From Sorangium cellulosum (GTDB lineage: Bacteria > Myxococcota_A > Polyangia > Polyangiales > Polyangiaceae), in contig NZ_CP012670.1 in assembly GCF_004135735.1 (NCBI RefSeq), positions 6,402,501 through 6,466,500 of the forward strand: DNA of 64,000 nt, in the 5' to 3' direction. Both the position numbers and the translations under genes were made by a program. The notes under the pieces were generated by a model. It was not told the DNA's origin, ran no database searches, and saw only the letters and a program-made list of their open reading frames with translations. Within the stretch, counting starts at the first letter, position 1, and each line of letters begins with the position of its first letter. Positions 1-8,520 of the stretch are shown one piece after another.

Positions 1-693
1 GCGCGCGTCCTGCCGGCCGAGGGCGAAGCTGTTGAAGAACTCCCACCGCAGCCGGTAGTAGCCGTGGAACTCGAACGTCGGCCGCGCGTGAGACCACCAG
101 TCCTCGGCGTAGACCTCGCTGGGCCGGGCGCCGATCTCGCCCTGGATCGCCTTGCGCTCCGGCTCGGTCGGCGCCGGCCCTTCCGAGGCCGCCGGCCTGG
201 CCGGTTGCGGCGCGGACGGCGCGGCGGGGCCGGGCGCCGGCATGAGCGGCTCGCGCGCCCCGGCGGGGGGCTCGAGGGCCTCCACGTCGTTGCCGCCCAC
301 GGACGGCGGAGCCGCCTCCGGCGTGGCGGGGGCCGCGCCGGGCTGGGCGGCGCCGGGCTGGGCCGGCGCGGCGGGCGCGGCGCCCGGCTGGGCCGGCGCG
401 GCGCCCGGCTGGGCGGCGCCCGGTTGGGCGGCCGCGGCGGGCGCGGCGCCGGGCTGGGCGGCAGGCGGCTGCGCGGGGGCCGCGGGCGCCTGCGCTGGCC
501 GGGGCGCCGGCTGCGCGGGCGCCTGCGCTGGCCGGGGCGCCGGCTGCGCGGGCGCCTGCGCTGGCCGGGGCGCCGGCTGCGCGGACGCGGAGGAGGCGCC
601 CAGCACGAGCGCGAGCACGAGACCCGACCGGAGGCGACGGCGAGGGGTGCCAGGGCTGCACGACGTTCCCGGAGACCGCAACGAGATGGGCAT
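1..693 (-). CDS. TIGR04551-like exported protein, 3' end outside window
   Basis: The frame runs open for 231 codons from ATG at 693 to the left edge, so the C-terminus is missing. The N-terminus is Arg-rich followed by a hydrophobic stretch (GLVLALVLGASSASA) that fits a signal peptide cleaved before QPAP. Residues ~38-150 are Ala/Pro/Gln repeats, including three 36-bp DNA repeats around 483-590. The last ~60 residues contain WWSHARPTFEFHGYYRLR and FNSFALGR, which I recognise from the myxobacterial TIGR04551 family of probable outer-membrane beta-barrel proteins of unknown role. Family assignment rests on this short segment only. Confidence 0.6.
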   Translation of the reverse strand, partial: MPISLRSPGTSCSPGTPRRRLRSGLVLALVLGASSASAQPAPRPAQAPAQPAPRPAQAPAQPAPRPAQAPAAPAQPPAAQPGAAPAAAAQPGAAQPGAAPAQPGAAPAAPAQPGAAQPGAAPATPEAAPPSVGGNDVEALEPPAGAREPLMPAPGPAAPSAPQPARPAASEGPAPTEPERKAIQGEIGARPSEVYAEDWWSHARPTFEFHGYYRLRWEFFNSFALGRQDAR

Positions 694-1254
694 CTGCTTG
701 GTTTCGTTCGCGCGTTGTCTGCCCCGCGCGCAGGAAGAGGTTGAAGGTGCGAGACGCGGTGGCCCGGAGGCCGGGGGCCGATGTCTCATGCCCGGCCGGT
801 GTGGTCAAGGCGCCGCTCGGCCCCCGGGCCCTGGAACGCGACCGGCCCCCCCGGGGACCGCTCGCCCCGGCGGCCCGCAGCGCGCGCCGCCTGGCGCCCT
901 CGGCGCGCGCCTCCCGGCGTCCTCGGCGCGCGCCCGCCTGGACGCCCTGCGCCCGCCTGACGCCCTCAGCGCTCGCCGCCCGGCGCCCTCGGCGCGCCGC
1001 CCGTCAAGCGCGTGATCCCGCGCCCGGCCATGGAGCAGGTGCAGGCCACGGGCCACGGGAGGCCGCCGCTCCGAGGGGAGGCCGCCGCTCCGAGGCGCCG
1101 CTCGGCCCTGCCCCGTGGCCCGAGGTCGCGCCGCGCCGGCGTGGCGGACGGCGGGCGGGCGCCGTCCTGCCCTCTGGATCTCTCGCCCGAGCTAGGCGAG
1201 GCTGTGCGCCAGCAGCATCCCGCTCCGCCTCGAGGAGCCATGGAGAAAGCGCTC
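694..1254. other. Divergent intergenic region with GC-rich repeats
   Basis: No convincing gene lies in these ~560 bases between two divergent exported-protein genes. Roughly 880-1005 is made of imperfect repeats of a CGCCCGGCGCCCTCGGCGCG-like unit. An exact 18-bp direct repeat (GGAGGCCGCCGCTCCGAG) lies at 1058-1075 and 1077-1094. Promoters for both flanking genes should be here but no clear -35/-10 pair is visible. Confidence 0.5.
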
Positions 1255-2046
1255 ATGAACCGGACTCTCATTGCACTACCCCTCGTGCTCTCGTCGCTGT
1301 TCGCCGCGGGCTGCGGCCACTCCGAGCAGGAGTGGAAGGCGCAGCTCGCCAAATACAACGACCTCCAGAACCGGAGCCAGAAGCGGGAGGCCGAGCTCGA
1401 GAAGGAGCTCGCCGCGGCGAAGCAGCGCGTCGAGGAGCTCGAGAAGCAGCTCGCGGACCAGGGCGCCGACATCTCGAAGATGAGCTCGACGCTGGAGGAC
1501 CGCGAGAAGGCGCTGGCGGAGTACAAGGCGCGCGCGAAGCAGCTCGAGGCGATCCAGGCGCGGTTCAACCTGCTCAGGAAGAAGCTCGAGGAGCTCGTCA
1601 AGCTCGGCCTGGAGGTCCAGGTCCGCAGGAACCGGATGGTCATCTCGCTGCCCGGAGATGTCCTGTTCGACTCGGGCAAGGACACCCTGCGCGAGGACGG
1701 CCAGGAGATCCTGAAGAAGATCGCGGACGTGATCCGGAGCGACAAGTCGCTGGTGGACCGCGATTACCAGGTCGCCGGCCACACGGACAGCCAGCGGTAC
1801 AAGAACGGGCCGTTCTATGACAATTGGGGCCTGTCGCTGATGCGCGCGCGGGCGGTCTTGATGTTCCTGATCGGGAAGGAGGGGCGGCTGCCCATGAGGC
1901 ACTGGAGCGCGGCGGGCTTCGCGGACACGGACCCCGTGGCCTCGAACAAGACGGCCGCGGGCATGCAAAAGAACCGGCGGTGCGATCTCATCGTGTTGCC
2001 GGATGTGGACGAGATGCTCGACCTCACGAAGCTCGCCACCAAGTAA
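1255..2046 (+). CDS. OmpA-family coiled-coil lipoprotein
   Basis: 263-residue protein. The start at 1255 is chosen because GGAGAAAG lies 5-6 bases upstream and the product then begins with a compact lipoprotein signal (MNRTLIALPLVL, lipobox FAAGC). An upstream in-frame ATG at 1240 has worse spacing. Residues ~25-120 are charged heptad-like sequence predicted to form a coiled coil. The C-terminal half is an OmpA/MotB-type peptidoglycan-binding domain (GDVLFDSGKDTL, AGHTDS, RARAVLMFL, NRRCDLIV). The likely role is tethering the outer membrane to the cell wall. It stands alone. Confidence 0.85.
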   Translation: MNRTLIALPLVLSSLFAAGCGHSEQEWKAQLAKYNDLQNRSQKREAELEKELAAAKQRVEELEKQLADQGADISKMSSTLEDREKALAEYKARAKQLEAIQARFNLLRKKLEELVKLGLEVQVRRNRMVISLPGDVLFDSGKDTLREDGQEILKKIADVIRSDKSLVDRDYQVAGHTDSQRYKNGPFYDNWGLSLMRARAVLMFLIGKEGRLPMRHWSAAGFADTDPVASNKTAAGMQKNRRCDLIVLPDVDEMLDLTKLATK

Positions 2047-2159
2047 CGGCGGGGCGCGGAGAGGGGCTGTGCCGGGCGGGCGGCGCCGGGGGCGGGCCGG
2101 CGTTGCCCGTGCCGCCACGCTGGTCAGCCGACGCCCGGCTCCCTAGACTCATCGCCGCG

Positions 2160-3710
2160 ATGCCCCGCTGGTTCAACACGGCAGGCCCCTGCAACCCGGC
2201 CGATCATTACATGCTCCCGGCCGAGGAGCGTCTGCCCGGCGTGCGGGAGCTCATCGATCGCAAGGCCTATTTCGTCCTGCACGCTCCACGGCAGATCGGC
2301 AAGACGACCTCGCTGCTGACGCTCGCCCAGGAGCTCACGCGCGAGGGGCGCTACGTCGCCGTGCTCGTGTCGGCAGAGGTCGGCGCCCCGTTCCCGGACG
2401 ACCCCGGCGCGGCGGAGCTCGCGATCCTGGGCGAGTGGCGCGGAACGGCCTGCTCGCAGCTCCCGGCCGCGCTGCAGCCGCCGCCCTTTCCGGAGGCGCC
2501 CCCCGGCCAGCGCATCGGGGCCGCCCTGCGCGCCTGGGCGCAGGCCGCGCCGCGGCCGCTCGTCGTCTTCCTCGATGAGGCCGACGCCCTGCGCGACGCG
2601 GCGCTCATCTCCCTGCTGCGCCAGATCCGCAGCGGCTACCCCGGCCGCCCGCACGGCTTCCCGCACGCGCTCGCCCTCATCGGCCTGCGGGACGTGCGCG
2701 ATTACAAGGTCGCGTCCGGCGACAGCGACCGGCTCGGCACGTCGAGCCCGTTCAACATCAAGGTCGAGTCGCTCACGCTGCGCAACTTCACGCGCGAGGA
2801 GGTCGCCGCGCTCTACGCCCAGCATACCTCCGAGACGGGCCAGGCATTCCGGCCGGACGCCGTCGATCGCGCCTTCGAGCTCACCCAGGGGCAGCCGTGG
2901 CTCGTCAACGCGCTCGCCCGCCAGCTCGTCGAGGTCCTCGTCACGGACCGCGCGCGGCCGATCACGAGCGCTGAGGTCGATCGCGCCAAGGAGATCCTCA
3001 TCGAGCGGCAGGACACGCACCTCGACAGCCTGGTGGACCGGCTGCGCGAGCCGCGCATCCGCGCCGTGATCGAGCCCATGCTCGCCGGCACAGCGCTGCC
3101 CAGCGTGCCTCCTGACGACCTGCGTTTTGCCATCGATCTCGGCCTCGTGCGCATGACCGCGGAGGGCGGCCTCGACGTCGCCAACCCCATCTACCGAGAG
3201 ATCATCGTCCGCGAGCTCGCATTCCCGATCCGGGCGTCTCTCCCTCAGCTCAAGGCCACATGGCTCACGCAGGACGGCCGCCTCGATCCGGATCGCCTGC
3301 TCGACGCGTTCCTGTCCTTCTGGCGGCAGCACGGCGAGCCGCTCCTCGGCGCGGCGCCCTACCATGAGATCGCGCCGCACCTCGTGGTCATGGCCTTCCT
3401 CCACCGGGTCGTGAACGGCGGCGGCACCCTCGATCGCGAGTACGCCATCGGCCGGGGTCGGATGGATCTCTGCGTTCGTCATGCCGGTGAGACGCTGGCC
3501 ATCGAGCTCAAGGTCTGGCGCGACGGCCGCCCCGATCCCCTCGCCGAGGGGCTCACCCAGCTCGACGACTACCTGGCCGGGCTCGCGCTGGATCGCGGCT
3601 GGCTCATCGTCTTCGATCAGCGCTCCGGACAGCCCCCCATCGCCGAGCGAACGCGCCGCGAGCGGGCGCTCACCCCCGCCGGCCGCGAGGTCGTCGTGAT
3701 CCGCGCCTGA
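2160..3710 (+). CDS. AAA-like ATPase fused to PD-(D/E)XK nuclease-like domain
   Basis: 516 residues from ATG at 2160 (upstream sequence is not coding-like and no strong ribosome site is visible). The N-terminal half is a P-loop ATPase: Walker A region APRQIGKTTS near residue 45, Walker B VVFLDEADAL near 140, followed by a winged-helix-like segment. The C-terminal ~90 residues contain GRGRMDLCV then IELKVW, the spaced Asp and ExK of the PD-(D/E)XK fold seen in DUF1703/PDDEXK_9 proteins. Such fusions are common in cyanobacteria and myxobacteria. Function is unknown, with a role in element control or defence conceivable. The Walker A lacks the usual first glycine. Confidence 0.75.
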   Translation: MPRWFNTAGPCNPADHYMLPAEERLPGVRELIDRKAYFVLHAPRQIGKTTSLLTLAQELTREGRYVAVLVSAEVGAPFPDDPGAAELAILGEWRGTACSQLPAALQPPPFPEAPPGQRIGAALRAWAQAAPRPLVVFLDEADALRDAALISLLRQIRSGYPGRPHGFPHALALIGLRDVRDYKVASGDSDRLGTSSPFNIKVESLTLRNFTREEVAALYAQHTSETGQAFRPDAVDRAFELTQGQPWLVNALARQLVEVLVTDRARPITSAEVDRAKEILIERQDTHLDSLVDRLREPRIRAVIEPMLAGTALPSVPPDDLRFAIDLGLVRMTAEGGLDVANPIYREIIVRELAFPIRASLPQLKATWLTQDGRLDPDRLLDAFLSFWRQHGEPLLGAAPYHEIAPHLVVMAFLHRVVNGGGTLDREYAIGRGRMDLCVRHAGETLAIELKVWRDGRPDPLAEGLTQLDDYLAGLALDRGWLIVFDQRSGQPPIAERTRRERALTPAGREVVVIRA

Positions 3711-3794
3711 GCGGAGGGGGCCCGGGCAGGCCAACCGCAGCGCATGGCGGGGGGCACGAGATCCGGTATGCCAGCCTCCTTCAGCACTGCGGTA

Positions 3795-3945
3795 GGCCCG
3801 AGGGGAGGGGGTTCGTCGCGCGCGGTGGGGACGGGCCGTGTCTGAGCCCAGTTGCCCTCTCTCCTCCGGCAGAGCCGGAGGAGAGAGGGCTCGGGCGAGT
3901 TCGGCGGGGCCCCGCCGCGCGCGACGAACCCCCTCCCCTCGGGCC
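3795..3945. repeat. Nested perfect inverted repeat (31-bp arms with inner 15-bp hairpin)
   Basis: Outer arms 3795-3825 and 3915-3945 are perfect reverse complements over 31 bp. Between them lies a second hairpin with 15-bp perfect arms 3855-3869 and 3875-3889 and a 5-base loop. It separates two convergent genes, so it could act as a bidirectional terminator, but it is far longer than needed and lacks T tracts. A mobile palindromic element is an alternative. Confidence 0.85.
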
Positions 3946-4006
3946 GGGCAGCTCTCCCAGGCGCTCCCCTCCCCTCGGGCCGGGCAGCTCTCCCAGGCGC
4001 TCCCCT
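3935..4006. repeat. 36-bp direct repeat, two perfect copies
   Basis: Copies at 3935-3970 and 3971-4006 are identical. The first copy overlaps the right arm of the preceding inverted repeat, and part of the palindrome seems to have been duplicated just downstream of the valS stop codon. Confidence 0.85.
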
Positions 4007-4029
4007 CCCCTGCCCCCGCCGCGCCAGCC

Positions 4030-6729
4030 TTACTCCGTGGCCGCCGCCTCCCCCGCCCCGGCCGCCGCTGCCGCCCCCGCCGGCTCCACCTCGCAGCGCA
4101 CCACCATGAGCTCGCCGTCGGCCAGCTCCGCCCGCTCCACGAGCTCGTGCCCGCCCGCGCGCACCGCCGCGAGCACGTCCCCGAGCGCCGGCCTGAGCCG
4201 CGCCAGCGTCCCCGCGTTCGCGCCCAGCGACAGGTGCGTCACCACGCGCCCCACGCTCGCGCCGAGCTCGCTCTTGCGCTTGTTGACCGCCGCCATCGCC
4301 GCCGCCGCCACGTCGAGCAGCCCGGGATCCGACGGCGCCGCCACCGCCGCGAAATCCACCGCCCCCGGCCAGGGCGCCCGGTGGATCGACGGCTGCCCCG
4401 CCTCCTCCGCGTACACCCAGCGCCACACCTCCTCGGTGATGTACGGCAACACCGGCGCGAACAGCCGCAAGAGCACCGAGAGCCCGAGCCGGAGCGCCGC
4501 CACCGCCGAGCCGCGCGCCGCCTCGCCGGCGCCGCCCTCACCCCGCGCCCGCGCCTTCGCGAGCTCCAGGTACGCGTCCGTGAACCAGCGCCAGAAGAAA
4601 TCCTCCGTGCGCTCGAGCGCCGCCGCGAACTCCTGCTCGTCGAACGAGCGCGTCGCGTCCGCCACCACCGCCGCCAGCTTGTGCGCGAACGCCCGGTCGA
4701 GCTCCTCCGATATCGGGTATACCTCCGCCGACTGGCTCAGCACGTACTTGCTGGCGTTCCAGATCTTCGTCACCAGGCGCTTGCCAATCTTCAGCACCTT
4801 CTCGTCAAACGCCGTGTCCGTCCCGAGCCGCGCGCTCGCCGCCCAGTAGCGGACCGCATCCGACGAGTAGCTGTCGAGCAGGTGCATCGGCGTGACGACA
4901 TTGCCCTTGCTCTTCGACATCTTCTTGCGATCCGGATCGAGGATCCACCCCGAGATCGCGATGTGACGCCACGGGACCGACGCCTCGTGCAGCATCGCCT
5001 TCGCGATCGTGTAGAACGCCCACGTCCGGATGATGTCGTGCCCCTGCGGCCGCAGATCGGCCGGGAACAGCCGCGCGTGCCGCTCCGGGTCGCGCCCCCA
5101 GCGCGAGCTGATCTGCGGCGTGAGCGAGCTCGTGAACCACGTGTCGAACACGTCCGACTCCGCCGTGAACCCGCCCGGCTGGTCGCGCTGCGACGGCTCG
5201 TACCCCGGCGGCACGTCGACCGTCGGATCGACCGGGAGCATCGATCGCGGCGCGACCAGGGGCCTACCGTGATCCGGCTTCCCCTCGGCGTCGAGCGGGT
5301 ACCAGACCGGGAACTGCACGCCGAAGTACCGCTGGCGGCTGATGCACCAGTCGCCCTGGAGGCCCTCGGTCCAGTTGCGGTACCGGAGGCGCATGTAGTC
5401 CGGGTGCCACTGGATCCGGTCGCCGTACTCGAGCAGCTCCGCCTTCCTGTCGGCCAGCCGGACGAACCACTGCCGCGTCGGCACGAACTCGAGCGGCTGG
5501 TCGCCCTTCTCGAAGAACTTCACCGCGCGCTCGATCGGCTTCGGCTCCCCGCGGAGCGGCGCGCCGGAGCCGGGCGCCGCGGCCGACTCCTCGCGGCGGA
5601 GCAGCTCGACCACCGCCGCGCGCGCCTGCTTCACCCCCTTGCCCACGAGCGACGCGTACGCCGCGTTGGCCGCCGCCGGATCGCGGCTCTGCCAGTCGCC
5701 CTCCCCGAACGTCACCGGCAGGACACGGCCGTTCTTGCCGAGCATCTGCCGGAGCGGCAGCCTCTGCTCGCGCCACCAGACCACGTCCGTCGCGTCGCCG
5801 AAGGTGCAGACCATCAGGATGCCTGTCCCCTTCTCGCGATCGACCAGCGGGCTCGGGAAGATGGGCACCGGCGCGCGGAAAATGGGCGTGAGCGCCGTCT
5901 TGCCGAACAGGCGCTGATACCGCGGGTCCTCCGGGTGCGCCGTGACGCCGACGCAGGCGGCGAGCAGCTCGGGGCGCGTCGTGGCGATGACGAGCTCCTC
6001 GCCCGTCCCCTCCACCGCGAACGCGATGTCGTGGAACGCGCCGGCCTGCGGGCGATCCTCGACCTCGGCCTGGGCGACCGCGGTCTGGAAATCCACGTCC
6101 CACATCGTCGGCGCGAAGACCGAGTAGAGGTGGCCCTTCTCGTGCAGATCCAGGAACGAGAGCTGCGCCGTCCGGCGGCAGTGATCGTCGATGGTCGAGT
6201 ACTCCTCTCGCCAGTCGACCGACAGGCCCACCCGGCGGAAGAGCGCCTTGAACACCTGCTCGTCCTCGCGCGTGACCTTGTGGCAGAGCTCGATGAAGTT
6301 CGGCCGAGACACGATGCGCGGCGGCTCCTTCTTCATCACCTCCGGCGAGGCCTGCGGGAGCGAGAGGCCGCGCTCGTACGGGGTGCGGACGTCCGTGCGC
6401 ACATGATAGTAGTTCTGCACGCGCCGCTCGGTGGGCAGGCCGTTGTCGTCCCAGCCCATCGGGTAAAAGATGTTCTGCCCGCGCATCCGGCGCTGCCGGA
6501 CGATGACGTCCGTGTGCGTGTAGCTGAACACGTGGCCGATGTGCAGCGAGCCCGAGGCGGTCGGCGGCGGCGTGTCGACCACGAAGGTCTCCTCGCGGGG
6601 GCGCGACGGGTCGTAACGGTAGGTCCCGTCGGCCTCCCAGGCATCGGCGAGGCGCTGCTCGGCGGCAGGCGCGTCGAAGTGCTTCGGGAGCGTCGCGGGA
6701 TCGATGGTGCGGAACGTCTTCTTGGTCAC
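4030..6729 (-). CDS. valS: Valyl-tRNA synthetase
   Basis: 899-residue class I aminoacyl-tRNA synthetase that charges tRNA-Val in the cytoplasm. The HIGH signature (SGSLHIGHVFSYTHTD) is at about residue 58 and the KMSKS loop (KKMSKSKGN) at about 605. The editing CP1 insertion lies between them and the anticodon-binding helical domain follows. The DTPPPTASGSLHIGH spelling resembles the archaeal-like ValRS subtype. Length is normal for that subtype. It is monocistronic, and it ends in a basic/Ala-rich tail with TAA at 4030-4032. Confidence 0.93.
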   Translation of the reverse strand: MTKKTFRTIDPATLPKHFDAPAAEQRLADAWEADGTYRYDPSRPREETFVVDTPPPTASGSLHIGHVFSYTHTDVIVRQRRMRGQNIFYPMGWDDNGLPTERRVQNYYHVRTDVRTPYERGLSLPQASPEVMKKEPPRIVSRPNFIELCHKVTREDEQVFKALFRRVGLSVDWREEYSTIDDHCRRTAQLSFLDLHEKGHLYSVFAPTMWDVDFQTAVAQAEVEDRPQAGAFHDIAFAVEGTGEELVIATTRPELLAACVGVTAHPEDPRYQRLFGKTALTPIFRAPVPIFPSPLVDREKGTGILMVCTFGDATDVVWWREQRLPLRQMLGKNGRVLPVTFGEGDWQSRDPAAANAAYASLVGKGVKQARAAVVELLRREESAAAPGSGAPLRGEPKPIERAVKFFEKGDQPLEFVPTRQWFVRLADRKAELLEYGDRIQWHPDYMRLRYRNWTEGLQGDWCISRQRYFGVQFPVWYPLDAEGKPDHGRPLVAPRSMLPVDPTVDVPPGYEPSQRDQPGGFTAESDVFDTWFTSSLTPQISSRWGRDPERHARLFPADLRPQGHDIIRTWAFYTIAKAMLHEASVPWRHIAISGWILDPDRKKMSKSKGNVVTPMHLLDSYSSDAVRYWAASARLGTDTAFDEKVLKIGKRLVTKIWNASKYVLSQSAEVYPISEELDRAFAHKLAAVVADATRSFDEQEFAAALERTEDFFWRWFTDAYLELAKARARGEGGAGEAARGSAVAALRLGLSVLLRLFAPVLPYITEEVWRWVYAEEAGQPSIHRAPWPGAVDFAAVAAPSDPGLLDVAAAAMAAVNKRKSELGASVGRVVTHLSLGANAGTLARLRPALGDVLAAVRAGGHELVERAELADGELMVVRCEVEPAGAAAAAGAGEAAATE

Positions 6730-6926
6730 GTGGTCACCTGGCGAGCAGACCCCGCAGGGAACGCCGCGGGGGCGCGCATCCTACGCCGTACCCCGGGCGC
6801 CGCTCAAGGCGCGGCGCCGGGATCGCGAGCGCCGCAGCGCGCTCGGGCGCGAGCCTTGCACCTGCGGCACAGGCCGGCAACCGCCCGGTGACCGCAGGGG
6901 TCGCCGGCCCGCCGGGGCGCCGGTGA

Positions 6927-7664
6927 TCAGTCGAAGCGCTCGACGTGGACGTGCTTGCGGGGGACGCCGAGCTCGCCGCGGGCGAGCTCGCGGACCGTCG
7001 AGACCATCCGATCGAGGCCGCAGATGAAGAGGTGCGGGGCCGGATCGCCGCTCTCCTCGGCGAGCGCGCGGTAGAGCTCGGGCACGTGCGCTTGCACGTA
7101 ACCGCGGCGGCCGGGCCACGAGGGACCGCCGCGCGAGAGCGTGATCTCGTAGCGGAGCCGGCCCGAGCCGCGCGCGAGCGCCTCGAGCTCGTCGCGGTAG
7201 ATGATGTCCGCCTCGAAGCGCGCGCCGAACAGGATCCACAGCGGCGGCGCGGAGAGGCCCGCGCGCAGCGCCGCGAGCAGCATGCTCCGGAGCGGCGTGA
7301 TGCCGGTGCCGGTGGCGACGAGCAAGGCGGGCGCGGGGTCCCCGGGGTCGCGGGTGAAGAGCCCGTGCGGGCCGATCGCGCGGAGCGCCTCGCCGCGCTG
7401 GAGCCGGTGCAGGTACTCCGAGCCGGCCCCGCCCTCGACGCGCGTGACGGCCAGATCGAAGCGCGGCGAGCCGTCGGGGGCCGACGCGATCGAGTAGGCG
7501 CGCTTCACCTCGCCGCCGGGCAGCGGCAGGACCAGATTCACCCACTGCCCGGGCGCGAACGAGAGCGCCTTCGCGTCGGCGCGCTCGAACGAGAGCTCAC
7601 GCACGGACGGGCTGAGAGGGCGCGCGGCGACCAGGCGGGCTTCGAACGGTTCGGCGTGGGTCAT
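6927..7664 (-). CDS. FAD-dependent ferredoxin/flavodoxin--NADP reductase-like oxidoreductase
   Basis: 245 residues starting MTHAEPFEARLV. The FAD-binding barrel shows GQWVNLVLP and RAYSIAS, which bind the isoalloxazine and phosphate. The NAD(P)-binding lobe has LLVATGTGITPLRSML and a C-terminal CGLDRMVSTV. The final HVHVERFD resembles the FNR terminus. It moves electrons between NAD(P)H and a small carrier or partner oxygenase that is not encoded nearby. The frame extends upstream to 7739, but that extension is low-complexity and I consider it untranslated. No strong ribosome site is seen. Confidence 0.8.
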   Translation of the reverse strand: MTHAEPFEARLVAARPLSPSVRELSFERADAKALSFAPGQWVNLVLPLPGGEVKRAYSIASAPDGSPRFDLAVTRVEGGAGSEYLHRLQRGEALRAIGPHGLFTRDPGDPAPALLVATGTGITPLRSMLLAALRAGLSAPPLWILFGARFEADIIYRDELEALARGSGRLRYEITLSRGGPSWPGRRGYVQAHVPELYRALAEESGDPAPHLFICGLDRMVSTVRELARGELGVPRKHVHVERFD

Positions 7665-7820
7665 GGGCGTCTGAGCTGCTGCCGGCGCGCGACGGCGCGC
7701 GGCCGTGAGGTCATTACCGCACCCTCTGCCCCGACCCAACAGCCATCGGAGACGGGGTCGCTCGCCGCGCCCCGGCCTGCGGGGGAGGTCGTGCCGAGCT
7801 GCCCGGCAAGCCCACCCCGA

Positions 7821-7837
7821 CCCGGGGCGACCCCGGG
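7821..7837 (-). terminator. Possible hairpin terminator of the small lipoprotein gene
   Basis: Perfect 7-bp arms CCCGGGG/CCCCGGG with a 3-base loop lie about 10 bases past the lipoprotein stop codon on the minus strand. There is no U tract, so the terminator function is a guess. Confidence 0.35.
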
Positions 7838-7847
7838 TGGCGCGCTG

Positions 7848-8228
7848 CTAGCACGGGGGGACGAAACAGGTCACCGGCCGGAAATACGGCCGATAGACCA
7901 GATGGGACTGCGGGTAATGATGAAGTGTGGCGAAGTACCTGTAGGTCACCTCGGGGACCGCCGTCCAGTTGACGTACGACACCCAGTTGGTGACGATCTC
8001 GGGCCGGTAGCACGGGCGGGGAGCGAAGCATGCCGAGAACGCCTGGGAGCTCTCGCCCACGGCCTCTCCGTCGGCCCTCGCCTCGTCCGCATCGCTCGAC
8101 TCCGCTCGTGCGGCCTGCGTCGTGTCCTCGTCCAGGGTCTCGTCCGCGGCGTCTGCCATGCAGCCGGCGGTGAGCGCGGCGGACGCCGCGAGGAGCAGGC
8201 CCGACGCGAGACTTGTCAGACGTTCCAT
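7848..8228 (-). CDS. Small secreted lipoprotein, unknown
   Basis: 126 residues. Start chosen for GGAGGGG seven bases upstream of ATG at 8228. The signal peptide MERLTSLASGLLLAASAALTAGC carries lipobox TAGC. The mature part begins with an acidic linker (about residues 25-55) and ends in an aromatic, Cys-containing segment (CFAPRPCYRPEIVTNWVSYV and a C-terminal FVPPC). I do not recognise a named domain. Small acidic-linker lipoproteins of this style are common in myxobacteria. Confidence 0.75.
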   Translation of the reverse strand: MERLTSLASGLLLAASAALTAGCMADAADETLDEDTTQAARAESSDADEARADGEAVGESSQAFSACFAPRPCYRPEIVTNWVSYVNWTAVPEVTYRYFATLHHYPQSHLVYRPYFRPVTCFVPPC

Positions 8229-8260
8229 GATCACCCCTCCTTGATTGAACATCGATGGAC

Positions 8261-8280
8261 GAAGTCCAGAAGCGGACTTC
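8261..8280 (-). promoter_or_regulatory. Inverted repeat in leader of small lipoprotein gene
   Basis: GAAGTCC-N6-GGACTTC, perfect 7-bp arms, ends 33 bases upstream of the lipoprotein ATG. It may be an operator or an mRNA hairpin. The rest of 8229-8520 shows nothing I can call. Confidence 0.4.
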
Positions 8281-8520
8281 CACCTGGCAGCTCTCGATGC
8301 CGAGCGCCGCCACACCTTATCTGTGGAGCTCGCCGCCCCGTGTCGATTCCCAGGGCAAGAGAATCGTCCACCGTGGACCGGGGCGGCGGCGCAGGGCTGG
8401 CCTCGAGCGGGGCTCGACAGGGAGGCGAATCGGCGGCCCTCCTGGAGCGGAGACAAGGCGCCGACTTGCGAGGACGGCCGCGGCGACCGCGAAGATCATG
8501 CGCCGCGCCGCCGCGTCACC

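Noticed and set aside
64..1015. Two plus-strand low-complexity frames at the left end
   Set aside because: They are antisense to the TIGR04551-like gene, whose minus frame has a signal peptide and a conserved segment.
3838..6891. A 1017-codon plus-strand frame
   Set aside because: It mirrors valS on the other strand. The product is Arg/His/Pro repeats with no recognisable domain.
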